Below the pieces are notes generated by a model that saw nothing but the letters and a program-made list of their open reading frames with translations, was not told where the DNA came from and made no database searches. From contig VXBP01002556.1 of assembly GCA_013400115.1 (NCBI GenBank), forward strand, positions 991,002 through 1,055,001: a DNA stretch of 64,000 bases, given 5' to 3'. Positions 53,431 to 64,000 of this stretch are shown here, in pieces. A program made the translations under genes and the position numbers. Source of the stretch: Rhinopomastus cyanomelas. Its lineage: Eukaryota; Chordata; Aves; Bucerotiformes; Rhinopomastidae. How positions within the stretch are numbered: position 1 is the first letter of the stretch; each line of letters starts with the position of its first letter.

Positions 53431-55395
53431 CACAGAATCACAGAACATCAGGGATCAGAAGGGACCTCGAAAGATCATTTAGTCCAATCCCACTGACCTA
53501 GAAGGATCACTAGACCAAGTTGCACAGAAACACATCCAGGCGGGTTTTAAATTTCTCCAGAGAAGGAGATTCCACAACCACCCTGGGCAGCCCCTTCCAG
53601 TGCTTCGTCACCCTCATTGTGAAGAAGTTCCTTCTTACATTCATATGGAACCTCCCGTGTTCCAGCTGACACCCACTGCCTCTTGTCCTATCACTAGATG
53701 ACACTAAGAAGAGCCCAGCTCCATCCTCCTAAACACCCACCCCTCACATACTTATTAACATTAATGAGGTCACCCCTCAGTCTCTTCTCTCCAAGCTAAA
53801 GAGACCCAGCTCCCCCAACCTCTCCTCATAAGAGAGGTGTTCTACTTCCTTCATCATCCTCGTTGCTCTACGATGGACTCTCTCCAGCAACTCCATGTCC
53901 CTCTTGAACTCAAAGGCTCAGAACTGGACACAAGATTCCAAATGTGGTCTCGCCAGGGCAGAGTGAAGGGGGACAAGAACCTCTCTTCATCTGCTTACCA
54001 CCTCTCTTTTGATCCACCCCAGGATGCCATTGGCCCTCTAAGACACAAGGGCACATGGCTGGCTCATGGTCATCCTCCTGGCCACCAGGACCACCAGGTC
54101 CCTTTCTCCTGTGGTGCTCTCCATCAGGCCAGCCCCCAACCTATACTGGTACCTGAGGTTGTTCTTGCCCACATGCAAGACTCTACACTTACTCTTGTTA
54201 GACTTCATTAAATTTCTCTCTGCCCAGCTCTCCAGTCTGTCCAGGTTCCACAGAATGGCAGCACAGTCTGCTGGCCACATCTCCCAGCTTTGTGTCAACA
54301 GCAAACTTGCTGACAGTGCACCCTAATCCCTCATCCGAGTCATTAATGAATAGATTGAATAAGACTGGTCCCAGTACCGACCCTTGGGGAACTCCACTAC
54401 ATACAGGCCTCCAAATAGACTCTGCCCCACTGACCACTACACTCTGGTTTCTATCCTGCAGCCAGTTCACCATCCACCTCACCACCCAATCATCCAGTCA
54501 CACTGCCTCAGTTTGGCTGTGAGGATGCTATGGGAGACTATCAAATGCCTTACTCAAGTCAAGATAGACCACATCCACTGCTATCGTCTATCCACCTGGT
54601 TATGCCCTCATAAAAGGCTGTCAGGTTGGTCAGGCATGACTTCCCTTTGGTGAAGCCATGATGACTGACCCTAATGACCCTCTTGTCCTTGATGTGCCTA
54701 GAGACAGCATCTAGGACAAATTGTTCCATCACCTTTCCTAGGACTGAGGTGAGGCTGACCGGTCTATAGTTACCTGGGTCCTCCTCCTTTCCCTTTTTGA
54801 AGATTGGAGTGACATTTGCTATCCTCCAGTCTCTAGGCACCTCTCCTGATCCCCATGACTTAGCAAAGATGATAATGCACAGGGGCTTAGCAATGACTTC
54901 CACCTTCTTCCTTAGCACTCACGGGTGCTAAGGCCCACAGATTTATGTACATCCAATTTGATCAACTTATCCCTATCCCAGTCCTCATCAATCAGGGCCA
55001 ACTCCTCTCAACTTCCTCTGGGGCCTCAGCAATCTGGGGCTTGGTATCATGACAGTCCCCAGAAGTACGAACAGAGGCAAAAGTGTTCATTATCTCTGCC
55101 TTCTCTGCATCCTCTGTCTCCAGGGCACCCACCTCATTCAGAAGGGGGCCTACATTGCCTCTAGTTTTAGTTTTACCCATAATGTATTTGAAGAAGCCAT
55201 TTCTACTGCCCTTGACCTTTCTTGCAAGTTTTAATTCCAAGGAGGCCTTGGCTTTCCTAGTTGCATCCCTACAATCTCTCACTAGAGCCGTATAATCATC
55301 CCAAGTTGCCAACCCCTCCTTCCATGACCTATAGGCTTTCTTCTTCCTCTTGAGTTTGCCCAGCAGCTCCTTGTTTAACTCGCTATGCTTCTGGT
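53431..55395 (-). mobile_element. CR1 LINE, 5'-truncated, with degraded reverse transcriptase (about 2 kb)
   Basis: This is the longest mobile element in the window. Its 3' end is at 53431, where the plus strand begins with the reverse-complement CR1 tail (CACAGAATCACAG). Read on the minus strand: the linker after the endonuclease (ATRKAKASLE..., GFFKYI, NVGPLLNEVGAL) at about 55395-54992; then RT with NYRPVSLTSVLGK and GFTKGKSCLTNL (54918-54559); LDLSKAFD near 54550; SGVPQGSVLGPVLFN and the catalytic box (54485-54198); the thumb with DRLESWAERNLMK (54304-54038); and a 3' UTR. The parts fall in different frames, there is a TAG soon after the LSKAFD motif, and the FADD box reads Phe-Ala-Val-Asp. 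Endonuclease and ORF1 are missing. It is a dead copy. Confidence 0.95.
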
Positions 55396-58275
55396 TACTA
55401 CCACACGTGAACTATTATTTAGCAATGATTGCACAATAATAGTCCTCGAAACCAATTCTCTTCGACAGAAGGCAGGGTAGAACTGTGAGAAGAAAACTCC
55501 AGGTTCACCCTCATGGCACATCTCTTAACAAACCGCAACAGCACCCAGATTGGCACATATACCCTATGCAGAGACATTCATATCATCCAATACAGAGGAG
55601 ACTCCCAAGCTTGCTGACCACAATCCACTCCTTAGACCTAAATGGAGAGCACCCTATTGTGGAACCCTCAGCAGAAGACAGGTCAAGCTCGGTGGAGTTA
55701 AGATACAGGTACATCCGAACAAGAAAAAAAGCCACTACGTCGACATGTGTGCACCAGCATGGTTAGATGTGGATGCCCAGGAGTGCCAGCTCCTCCTCAG
55801 GTATCTGCACCATTTTCTCTCCTCCATATGCCTGTTGCCTTGGGGAGCACAGGCACATCCCACTCAGCACATAGGGTGACACCATTAAGATGGAATATTG
55901 CAGAAGAATAAAACTAATTTGCTCGAGCAGAATATTGCTGAAAGCACAGACTTGCTTGGAGGCCAGCCTGCTCACATATCAGGATGAATTTGGCCCAGCT
56001 TATGTACTAATGATATAATGGATACTGCAGTCTTCTTTTCATTAAGGCAGCAGCCAAAAATATTGATTTGTTGTATTTCACACTCCTGCTTACCTTCACA
56101 CATTTCAGGGGAGAAGGTGCATAAGCCAATAGAGTCGGTCAGTTTAAAAGTGACAAATTAACTGCACTGAAAGTAAATAAACAGCTACTCTTTGTAAATT
56201 AATCCAGTATGTGACTCCAGCTCTTTTCCACAGCTAGAAAGCTGATTCATCATTCAGCAGCATTTAAGTCGCTACCAGTTCAATAGCAGAGCATTAATGC
56301 TGCATCCCGTTTGACCCAGCAGGTCAAATTTTGCATCCTGGTTACAACAGTGTGACTCAGAGTAGCTCCTGAATACCCAAGCCCTGTTCTCCACATCACC
56401 CTGGCTGCAGCTATTAACTCAAGTATTCTCCAAGCTGATTTAGAGAGAACTCAACTCATGTTGAACAGTTGGCAAAAACATAAGAAGAATCTAAAAGTCT
56501 TCTCATCTGCTGGATTATCAAGTGTCTTCTGGAACGGTTTAGCGGATCAGCACAAGTTGGTTTGTTTCCATGAAAATACTCATGAAGGGCAGACAAATAC
56601 TTGCAACTTCCACAGTTCAGGGGGTTGTGGGGTTTTTTACCCCCACAAATTGGATTTCAGTTCTGGAAAGAAACTAAGTATATTTAATATAGGAATATTG
56701 AGCACTATTCATGTTCACATCAAAACATGACTTGCACTTTACAGAACAGGGGCCCTAACGTACTATAGGCTATTGACCCTGCTAGTGGAGACACAGGGTA
56801 AAGGCCAGGGTTAATTTACTGATAAGCACTAACTTACTCTCCATTCCTGTTCTTCAATTTTATCAGTGTTGAAACCTGAGACTTCAAGATGCAAGATTCA
56901 ACTAAAACATGATTCTAAACACTGTGGTGTTTAGACCAGTCTCCTGCTGCTTTAGGAAAAAACCCATTTAGCTGAAGTTGATGCTTCTCAGTAAGCAGCT
57001 AGGTCAAGATTTTCAAATGCAGGAGCTCAAAACTGAACTTCATGTTCAACTACTACATAATGCTGCCTGAATGCCTTCAACTGCTATTAGCACTGTAGGA
57101 TATATAAGTCCTTAATGTTTTTGGAAATTAGAGTAGGTGCCCTCTTGACTTCTGACACTCAAGTTTGATGTTTCTGGACAGAAGGTTTTGACTGCATCAT
57201 CTGTGCACAGCTGCAGCACAGAGACTAGAGCACAAATAGAATAAAAATATTTTTCACTGCTTATGCTCAGACGTGATCCACAGCATTTGTAATGTCGTCT
57301 GTTTTTCATAATGTTCAGTTTAGAGAGCTGACATTTGATTAAACAGTTTGAATTTGCCAAAACATACATTTTAATCTTATGTTTTAATACCACATTCTCA
57401 ATTAAAAGCTTTAGAAGACACACAAATTCTGCTTAAACAACAGTAAGCCCACAGACCTAACATACTTAATGTGATTTCTGAAACTGTTGACAAATACCTT
57501 TTAATTTCCTCATTACTTCTAATACCACAGCTGCATCATTAGTCCCAACAGCTATCAGACACTGGAAGAGCCAGTTTGTAATGGGTTTACTAGATAGCTG
57601 TTTATACTCAGTATTTTCTACATCTTCCAATAGGGTGGTGTGGTAACAAACACCTTAAAAATCTTCACTCTGTCTGTAGCATCAAGTGTTCGTAATCCTA
57701 CCACACCGCAGGAAAGCTGGCACAGCTGGCGTGCAGTTAAGCAAGTTTCCCTGTACCTTTACATGAGCGTGCCAGCACTGATGAACACCGTGCTACGAGG
57801 AAGCCTATTACATGAAATAGCACATCATCCCAGACAGCTGAATCCCAAGAAAAAAATACTCCCAGTGACAATAAGAACAGTACCACACAAGGAGGTTTTA
57901 GCATGAAATAATTGTTTCATGTTCCTTATTTGATTTTATTGTGTTCAAGGTCATGAGTGTTGTGACAGTGTGAAGGTGACCTGAGGAATTTACAATGATC
58001 AACAGATAATACAGTGACTGGATGAGAATAACTATCACTGCTTTCTAAACAGAGTCATCACTTAGCTGAAAAGGAATGTGTTTTATTTCACACCCACAGA
58101 GTGATGAAACCAGGTAATTCAATAATGCAATTGCTGTGCCTGGAAGATCCTTATTTATAATTTCATCTTGCCTGTTAAGAACTGAACTTCTTGCTAAGGG
58201 TAGGAAATAATTATTATGCCTAAGCTTTGCTTTTGCAAAGAAACTCTACGAAGGAAAAAGGTCATTAGAAACAAA
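55396..58275. other. Unique intron sequence next to the FAT3 donor
   Basis: 2.9 kb between the large CR1 and the FAT3 exon. I see no repeat or coding sequence. Confidence 0.6.
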
Positions 58276-58281
58276 ACTCAC
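58276..58281 (-). other. Splice donor GTGAGT after FAT3 first coding exon
   Basis: The minus strand reads ACTG|GTGAGT at the point where similarity to FAT3 stops (...Asp-Glu-Glu-Thr-Gly). Reading on into the intron adds only Glu-Phe-Cys-Phe and then TAA, so a retained intron would give a protein truncated in cadherin repeat 10. Confidence 0.92.
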
Positions 58282-61200
58282 CAGTTTCTTCATCTATGCT
58301 GAATCTCCCCAGGCCGCTGCCATCCCTGATGGAATACTGGATCTCTCCATCTCTTCCAGAGTCCTCATCTCGAGCAACAACTTGCAAAACACTCGTCCCA
58401 ATGCGGGAGTTTTCTTTTACAGATCCAATGACAGCAAAGTCAGGAAAATACGGCGTATAGAGATTTTCATTGACATCCACCACTTCGACTTCCACAAAAG
58501 AAACAGAAGAGAGAGAAACTGGGCGCCCCTTGTCCTTTGCACGCACAGTCAGGTTGTAGAACTGTTGCTTCTCATAATCAAGCTCTTTGTTCAAGCGGAT
58601 GGCACCACTTGCTTTGTCAATCTCAAACCGCCCATTGTAATCATTCACCAGCGAGTAACGGACTTGACCCCCCAAGCCGAGATCTGGATCATGAGTTTCC
58701 AACCAAGCTATGACTGTGCCAACTGGCAGGTCCTCAAGGACCTTCACATTATAGCTGGATGGGATGAAGGCTGGAGAACAATCATTGACATCATCTAAAA
58801 AAACCTTCAGAGGCACAACAGAAAACTGCTGATGGCCACTCTCTGCTTTGTCCCTAGCCTCGATCTTCAGTGTGTAGTTTGCTTTTGATTCTCGATCTAG
58901 TTGATCGGCCACATACACCACTCCTGTGGAACTATTGATAGCAAATTGCGGGGTGTCTGTCAGTACCGAGTAAGTCACTTCACCATTAGGTCCTAGATCT
59001 TTATCTCTGGCTTCTACCTGGATAATCTCTGTACCAAGACTTGTACTTTCTAAAATATTAACTGAGTAACCATCCTGCAAAAAAACAGGCTTGTTATCAT
59101 TTGCATCATCCACAGTGACAGTCAACAGTCTCCACGCAGATTTCTGTGGATTACCTAAATCATAAATTGTAATATTAAGGAGATAGAGGTCTGTTTTTTC
59201 ACGATCCAAGGGCATAAGAACACTAAGCACCCCAGTCTCTACGTCAATGTTGAAGCAACTATCTACATTACCATCAGAAATGGTGTACAGAACTCTTCCA
59301 TTAAAGCCTGAATCTGCATCATAGGCTTTAATTCTTAGGATGCTGGCACCAACTGGCAGATCTTCTGAAACCTTAACATCAGTAGGGAAGGATTTGTCAA
59401 AATGTGGCGCCTGCCTGTTCACCGAATAAAAATCAAGAAAACCATCTTCCAGATTCAGCTTCACGTTTGCTTTTGCCTTTTTGAGTAATTTTTCTGCTAG
59501 TTTCTGAGCAACTCTGGTTTCTCTACAGCTAAAGGTCTTTGAAGAAACCTTCCCGTGAACTACTGAGATATTAACAAACATGGCATCAGCAAAGTTCTCT
59601 CCATCAGTTGCTGTTACCTTAAGGCCAAAATTGCTGTTCTTTATGCCAGAATTAATTAGAGATTTTTTAAGTTGCAGGACACCAGAGTCAGGATTTAAAT
59701 AAAAAATGCCAAGTTCATTTCCTGAGATTATTTTGTACTTCACAAGCTCTAACTCATCTATGTCTATTGCAGAAACAGCAGTGATGTGACCACCAACAGG
59801 AAAATCCGAGGAAATCACGCCCTGGCATGCCACTTTTTCAAAGAGAGGTTTGTTGTCATTGACATTCCCTATGTATATGGTGACATTCACCTCGCTTTCA
59901 TGACGGTACGGAGAACCCCAGTCAGAAGCTCTCACAATGAACCTGTAGCTCTCTGGTGAGGACTCAAAATCCAGTTCTTCAGATGTGCTGATGACACCTG
60001 TAAACTGGTTTATGGTAAAAGGCAGTGAGTTCAGACTGGCAATGCTGTATGTTATGTATCCGTTCTCTCCCCTGTCTCTATCAACTGCTGAAACTGCCAA
60101 AACACTAGACCCCACGGGGACACTTTCATTGACAAATGAGCTGTAGGAGGACTGCTGGAACTCAGGAGTGTGATCATTGGCATCTTCTAACCTGACAGTT
60201 ACTCGTGCTTTTAAATCACCACCTTTGTTGGCATTAACTTGCAATTCATAGTGGTCCTTCTCTACGATTTTCAAAGGACGAGCAGTAGTGATAAGGCCTG
60301 TGTTGGGATTGATCTTAAAACACTCAGCTTCCTCACTTGGCGATATTCTGTATTCCACACCCTGTGGCTCAGGCATCAGCTTAACTACCGCAACCACCAC
60401 ACCAGGAGGTGAAAATTCGCTGATCACAATATCGTATGTTTCCTTTTCAAACTTCACGGGAATGCTGTCTTTTTTGGGACTAGCAATGTGGACCAGTTTG
60501 ACTGCAGAAAACTTCTGAGGGGAACCTTTGTCCTTTGCTTGGAGAGTCAGATTATAACCATAAGGGAAGCTGTCCCAATCGATAGGCTTTCGTTCTTTGA
60601 TTTTGTACTCATTCATCCATTTACCTTCTTTAGTCAGGAAGAACTGTTCAAGCGGATCTCCAGCCACAATAGAAACAGATTCTATTTCTCCATTGGCTCC
60701 TTCATCTAGGTCATCAATGTTAACAATTGCATAGGTAGGCTCCTTGTCTGATGGAAAGGGAATATGAGTTACTACATTTATTGTTGGGGCATGTTCATTT
60801 ATACGTTCAATGTGAACATAAAGCTTGGCAGTGCTGCTTACACCATTGTTTCCATAAAGCTTCATCCCACGGTCCACAGCTAAAATCTCAAGATCGTATC
60901 TGTTTTTCTCATCGTAGTTTAGCCGACCACTTAATGAGATAACACCACTTGTAGGATGAACTGAGAAGAGGTCAACTTTGTTCTTGAAGTAATAATAAAA
61001 TTCACCATTGGACCCAATATCCGCATCTGTTGCAGTCACCTGTGCAATGCTAGTCCTTAAAGGGGTGCTTTCTGCTATTGTGACAGAGTATGTGGTTGGT
61101 GAAAACAAAGGTCTTAAGTCATTCATATCCAAAACCTGTATGTTCACTTTTGTCCATGCTTCCAAGTCCTCTCCTCTGACAGACCCTTTCACCATCAATA

Positions 61201-61576
61201 AATAGTTGTCCTGGATTTCTCTGTTCAATATAGCAGAATTTCCACCTTTAGTCCTTATTCTTAGGAAGCAAAAGTCAGCAATGACAACTTCCTCTGCTTT
61301 AAAAAAGCCCTCGTCATCACCAGACACTATCCGGTACTTGATATCCCATGACAGGTCAGACAATGTAATGCCCATCCTTGTTTGACTGTTGACGTAGGTC
61401 CTGGCTGCAGAGTTCTCATACACCGTAGCATTGTAAGTGGAATGTGTAAACTGAAAGCCAAGTAGCGTGGTCCCGTGAGCAACCTGGCAAACAGTTGCCA
61501 GGAGCTTGACAATCAGAAGGGCAAGGCATGACAGGAGTGGCCGTGAGCCTGACCAGAGGCCCATATTCATCTCCAT
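58282..61576 (-). CDS. FAT3: FAT3 atypical cadherin, first coding exon (N-terminal 1098 codons plus 1 nt)
   Basis: FAT3 is a giant single-pass membrane protocadherin of about 4,500 residues that mediates cell contact and shapes neuronal dendrites, for example in retinal amacrine cells. Seen here: a hydrophobic signal peptide (about residues 14-30, cleavage probably near 34), then cadherin repeats at roughly 43-157, 158-265, 266-375, 376-471, 472-577, 578-680, 723-830, 831-935, 936-1042 and a partial tenth from 1043. Ca2+-linker motifs are visible, e.g. DMNDLRP at 150, DANDHTP at 465, NVNDNKP at 571, DANDNKP at 824. A longer linker with Cys684 separates repeats 6 and 7, as in other FATs. The sequence follows mammalian FAT3 from memory much more closely than FAT1. 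The start is the ATG at 61576-61574; the codon before it is GTG. The frame is intact. The exon ends in phase 1 after ...Glu-Thr plus one G. The remainder of the protein is encoded outside this window. Confidence 0.97.
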
Positions 61577-61584
61577 CACATCAT
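61576..61584 (-). promoter_or_regulatory. Minimal upstream ORF (Met-Met-stop) overlapping the FAT3 start codon
   Basis: In the 17-nt leader of the coding exon the minus strand reads ATG ATG TGA, and the last A of this stop is the first base of the FAT3 ATG (TGATG overlap). The second of the two ATGs is itself a start-stop (ATG followed by TGA). The first upstream ATG has A at -3, so it is in usable context. The main ATG has G at -3 and G at +4. Scanning ribosomes would meet this element just before the main start, so leaky scanning or reinitiation could set FAT3 output. The bases are certain; the function is inference. Confidence 0.6.
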
Positions 61585-61593
61585 TCTTTCACC

Positions 61594-61617
61594 CTGTTAC
61601 AAAAGGGAAAACAGGAA
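61594..61617 (-). other. Splice acceptor before FAT3 first coding exon
   Basis: Minus-strand sequence is rich in C and T (CCTGTTTTCCCTTTTG) and ends in TAACAG directly before the exon base at 61593. This is a good 3' splice site, 17 nt before the start codon. Confidence 0.85.
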
Positions 61618-61826
61618 ATAGTTGTTCAACAGATAAAAACTGTGCCATGATTTGTCACGTAGAAATTACTAAATTTGTAATTACAAATCCAATATATGTA
61701 ATAACATATCACTATATATTTAATAAAACAGAAAGAGAAACACACAAGAACACCAGCTTTGTATTATATTTGTAGGTATGTGAGTGCACAGTATGTCTAT
61801 GCACACACATACACAAAACCAGACCA

Positions 61827-61881
61827 ATAGACATTTTTTAATATAAAATACATAGTACATAGACATTTTTTAATATAAAAT
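61827..61881. repeat. 23-bp direct repeat, period 32
   Basis: The 23-bp unit at 61827-61849, which begins ATAGACATTTTTTAATATAA, recurs exactly at 61859-61881 with 9 bp between. It is AT-rich and sits about 230 bp upstream of the FAT3 coding-exon acceptor. Confidence 0.9.
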
Positions 61882-62489
61882 CCGGTATGAGACCCTGAAA
61901 TGTCTATGCACGCAGTCTCATCATCCAGAACAGTAATCACAATAAGAAAATCTAAAATCACACGTGCACATTTGAATAGGTTAGTATAAATGAACCACAT
62001 ATGGAAATTATTGGTTTTATTTACCAGGAATTCAAATCAAGCTCAAACTTGTTAACTTTCAGACCATAATGGAAAAACCATTTTTAGTCCCAGTGTCTGG
62101 AAATAAGACAGGATTTTCACTATGTCTCTAGCACTGTGATATGCAAATGCTACCTTTTTTTAATGGACAGCTAAGAATGATCAGATGATGGTTGATAAAA
62201 TTTGAACTTCCAAAACCAAGTAGTACATGAAAGTCACTACACACCTCTTACTTTAATGACAGATACCTTCCAAAGACTCAAAATTAAGGAAGAATCATAG
62301 CTAGTTAAATGCAATTGCATATACATGTACATATCCAGATACTGAGAGTACGCAAAATGCAATGAAGAAAATAAAACCACTAGATAAAGCTTGGATTAAG
62401 AAAAAAAAAATCACAGCTGAGATTACCTGGAGGACTTAACTCTACCCTTGTGCACGTAGCCCAACACATCTGTTATTACAGGAATCCTT

Positions 62490-62640
62490 TTCACAGTATC
62501 GCAAAAGTTGGAGGGCATGTCTGGAGATCACCTAGCCAAATCTCCCATGCTACAGCAATACCCCGGTAACATACCCTAAACAACTCCACATGTGAACAGT
62601 TTTTTTATGTACATCCAATAAATGCCACTGCTGCCATCCC
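62490..62640 (-). mobile_element. Old CR1 tail, minus strand
   Basis: TCACAGTATCGCAAAAGTTG, then GGAGATCACCTAGCCAAATC and ACAGTTTTTTTATGTACATC resemble a reverse-complement CR1 3' end. It lies in the intron upstream of the FAT3 coding exon. Confidence 0.7.
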
Positions 62641-64000
62641 AAAAGGTGAAGAGTCTTCTGAATCTACTGCTGCCAATGGGCCACCCCAACCAGCAAAAGT
62701 ATAAACACTTCCCTGTTCAGATGGTATGAACTCGGGCTTACCCTACATTTCACTTTGGTAACTCCAAGCACAATTTGGCTATGAATAAGGCACACAGCTC
62801 ATTGCTGCCTCTAGTCTGTCCCACTCCAGCCACCTCAAAGCAGTGACTTCAAAAGGCTCATTACAAATCTAAGCATTCAAATACAATTATTTTGTAGCCA
62901 CTTGGGGAAAACTGACTTCCTCCACACAGTCCTCTTGCGAAACAGCCCCAGTGACTTGCTTTAGTGATTTAAACTGAAAGGTCATATGCAGACACTGGCT
63001 GAAGGTTGCTGGAGGGTGCTGCACAAGCTAGGAACCAGGTCCTGAGATTTATCACTTCTCACTGAAAGGAGAGGAAAGGAGCCTGAGGAAACCAGGCAGG
63101 TGCTTACAATGCGAATAAGCTTGGTTACAGAGTATTTTCGCTGATGCTCATGAAAAATTATAAAAATGAATTCCAAAATGTAATTATTAAAAGACCCACT
63201 GTGCTCACACATTGTTCTCATTGTTATTTAAAAGCTGCTAGAAAACTTAGTTTTCTTCAAGCTAGAATACAGAGTGGAAAAGGATAGAAGAAACTGTCGA
63301 TAATGACAGAGGTTAATTTAAATTTCCAACATGATTTCAACATCCCCTAGGAGATGTATAAATTGCAAGCAAGTTTTGGAATACGAATTCACTTCCAATA
63401 TAACCGAATGACTATTGCAGTTTTCAGCTGTAAGGACAATCAATTTATTGCACCAATGTTATGACGTTCTCACAAGACACTTAACTTCCTGATCCCACAT
63501 CTATATCCTATTGCCTAATACATTAATCAATTTGAGCAATTCTCCTAAGCAACTGTCAAGGTGCTTATCTCTCCACATGCCTATTTACGCACACGGCTGT
63601 CCTTCCACTTTGTTTTCTTTTCCGTTATACCAACAAAACCAAAAACCCCAAAACTCTTGAAAAAGAAGAAAAAGTTAGATGGCATCACATCCTGCACCTT
63701 GCCCTGTAACAGGAAAATCCCCACAGAATTACCAGCTGTAGTTCCTTTTCCAAACATGCTCACAGCAGTTAAGTCCTATAACTAACACCTTGCCCCATGC
63801 AGTTTATACATCAAATATCCACAATTGTCCCATATGCTTTGTGTATGTGGGGGACCAGGTGTCCTCATGTTCTCCAGGCTGATCCCCGGGAGACCCAGGA
63901 TGGAATTTTTCTACTAGACCTATGAAAATTGGTTTCTCATGTATGTTGCCATTTCACTCAGCTACAACATCAGAGCAGTGGGACTTTATTTTTCAGCAAA

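Larger units (their letters stand above)
1..58281 (-). other. FAT3: FAT3 intron following the first coding exon (5' part, runs out of the window)
   Basis: All sequence below the donor at 58281 is interpreted as one FAT3 intron. No minus-strand reading frame in it resembles the expected continuation of cadherin repeat 10 or later repeats, and no other gene was recognised on either strand. FAT3 is known for very large introns in vertebrates, so more than 58 kb is plausible. Contents are CR1 pieces, a few short simple repeats and unique AT-rich DNA, listed separately. Confidence 0.85.
58282..61593 (-). other. FAT3: FAT3 exon 2-like exon (17-nt leader plus coding part)
   Basis: The exon is bounded by consensus splice sites: on the minus strand a pyrimidine-rich tract and AG (61595-61594) precede position 61593, and the donor follows 58282. 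The length, 3312 bp, fits the known FAT layout, in which one very large exon holds the start codon and about ten cadherin repeats. A non-coding first exon must lie upstream, outside the window. Boundaries are read from sequence and not from a transcript. Confidence 0.9.
61597..64000 (-). other. FAT3: FAT3 intron upstream of the first coding exon
   Basis: This stretch lies 5' of the exon acceptor on the minus strand. It holds a CR1 remnant near 62.5 kb and a 23-bp direct repeat near 61.85 kb. I see no CpG-rich promoter and no exon. The rest is unique AT-rich sequence. Confidence 0.75.

Noticed and set aside
53510..55312. Several separate protein-like frames on the minus strand
   Set aside because: They are pieces of one degraded CR1 reverse transcriptase and 3' UTR, not individual genes.
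58382..58798. 138-codon plus-strand frame
   Set aside because: It lies wholly antisense to the FAT3 coding exon and resembles no protein; it is a shadow of the real frame.
61577..61579. GTG as the FAT3 start, one codon upstream of the ATG
   Set aside because: Vertebrate genes start at ATG. The next codon is an ATG in strong context, and human FAT3 aligns from there.
1..64000. tRNA, snRNA, miRNA, CRISPR, operon or endogenous retrovirus genes
   Set aside because: I looked for tRNA B-box-like, U6 and 5S-like sequences, regular spaced repeats and retroviral gag or pol motifs and found none convincing. The only RT present is CR1-type.

Overview
The window looks like nuclear DNA of a bird. Two things say so. 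It holds one vertebrate gene fragment, the first coding exon of the giant protocadherin FAT3, on the minus strand at about 58.3-61.6 kb. The rest is non-coding DNA scattered with CR1 (chicken repeat 1) LINE pieces, most of them 5'-truncated with 3' ends in short ATTCTGTG-like tails. No Alu, L1 or other mammal-type repeat was recognised. Crocodilians and turtles also carry CR1, so another sauropsid is not excluded. Nothing bacterial or plasmid-like (operons, CRISPR, IS elements) is present.

Layout, following FAT3 transcription from right to left: 64000-61594 is the intron before the first coding exon, so promoter and first exon are outside the window. 61593-58282 is one exon of 3312 bp with a 17-nt 5' leader, a strong-context ATG at 61576-61574, a signal peptide, nine cadherin repeats and the start of a tenth. 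It ends at a GTGAGT donor in phase 1. 58281-1 is the following intron, over 58 kb with no further exon recognised, so the rest of FAT3 (more than 20 cadherin repeats, laminin-G and EGF domains, membrane segment, cytoplasmic tail) lies beyond position 1.

The intron contains about 20 CR1 fragments in both orientations, about 7.6 kb by the boundaries called here. The largest (55395-53431, minus) keeps recognisable reverse transcriptase but is broken by frame changes, stops and a lost catalytic Asp. Others are tails of 45-600 bp. Two insertions have unusual architecture: one looks like a twin-priming inversion and one is flanked by 20-bp direct repeats. Simple repeats are few and short.

Most worth checking are: a two-codon upstream ORF (Met-Met-stop) whose TGA overlaps the FAT3 start codon; candidate conserved regulatory blocks in the intron (about 17.8-18.0, 22.3-23.45 and 35.9-36.75 kb), proposed from sequence character only; two perfect 10-bp hairpins; and the CR1 insertion structures. 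I did not find a convincing new multi-gene system here.
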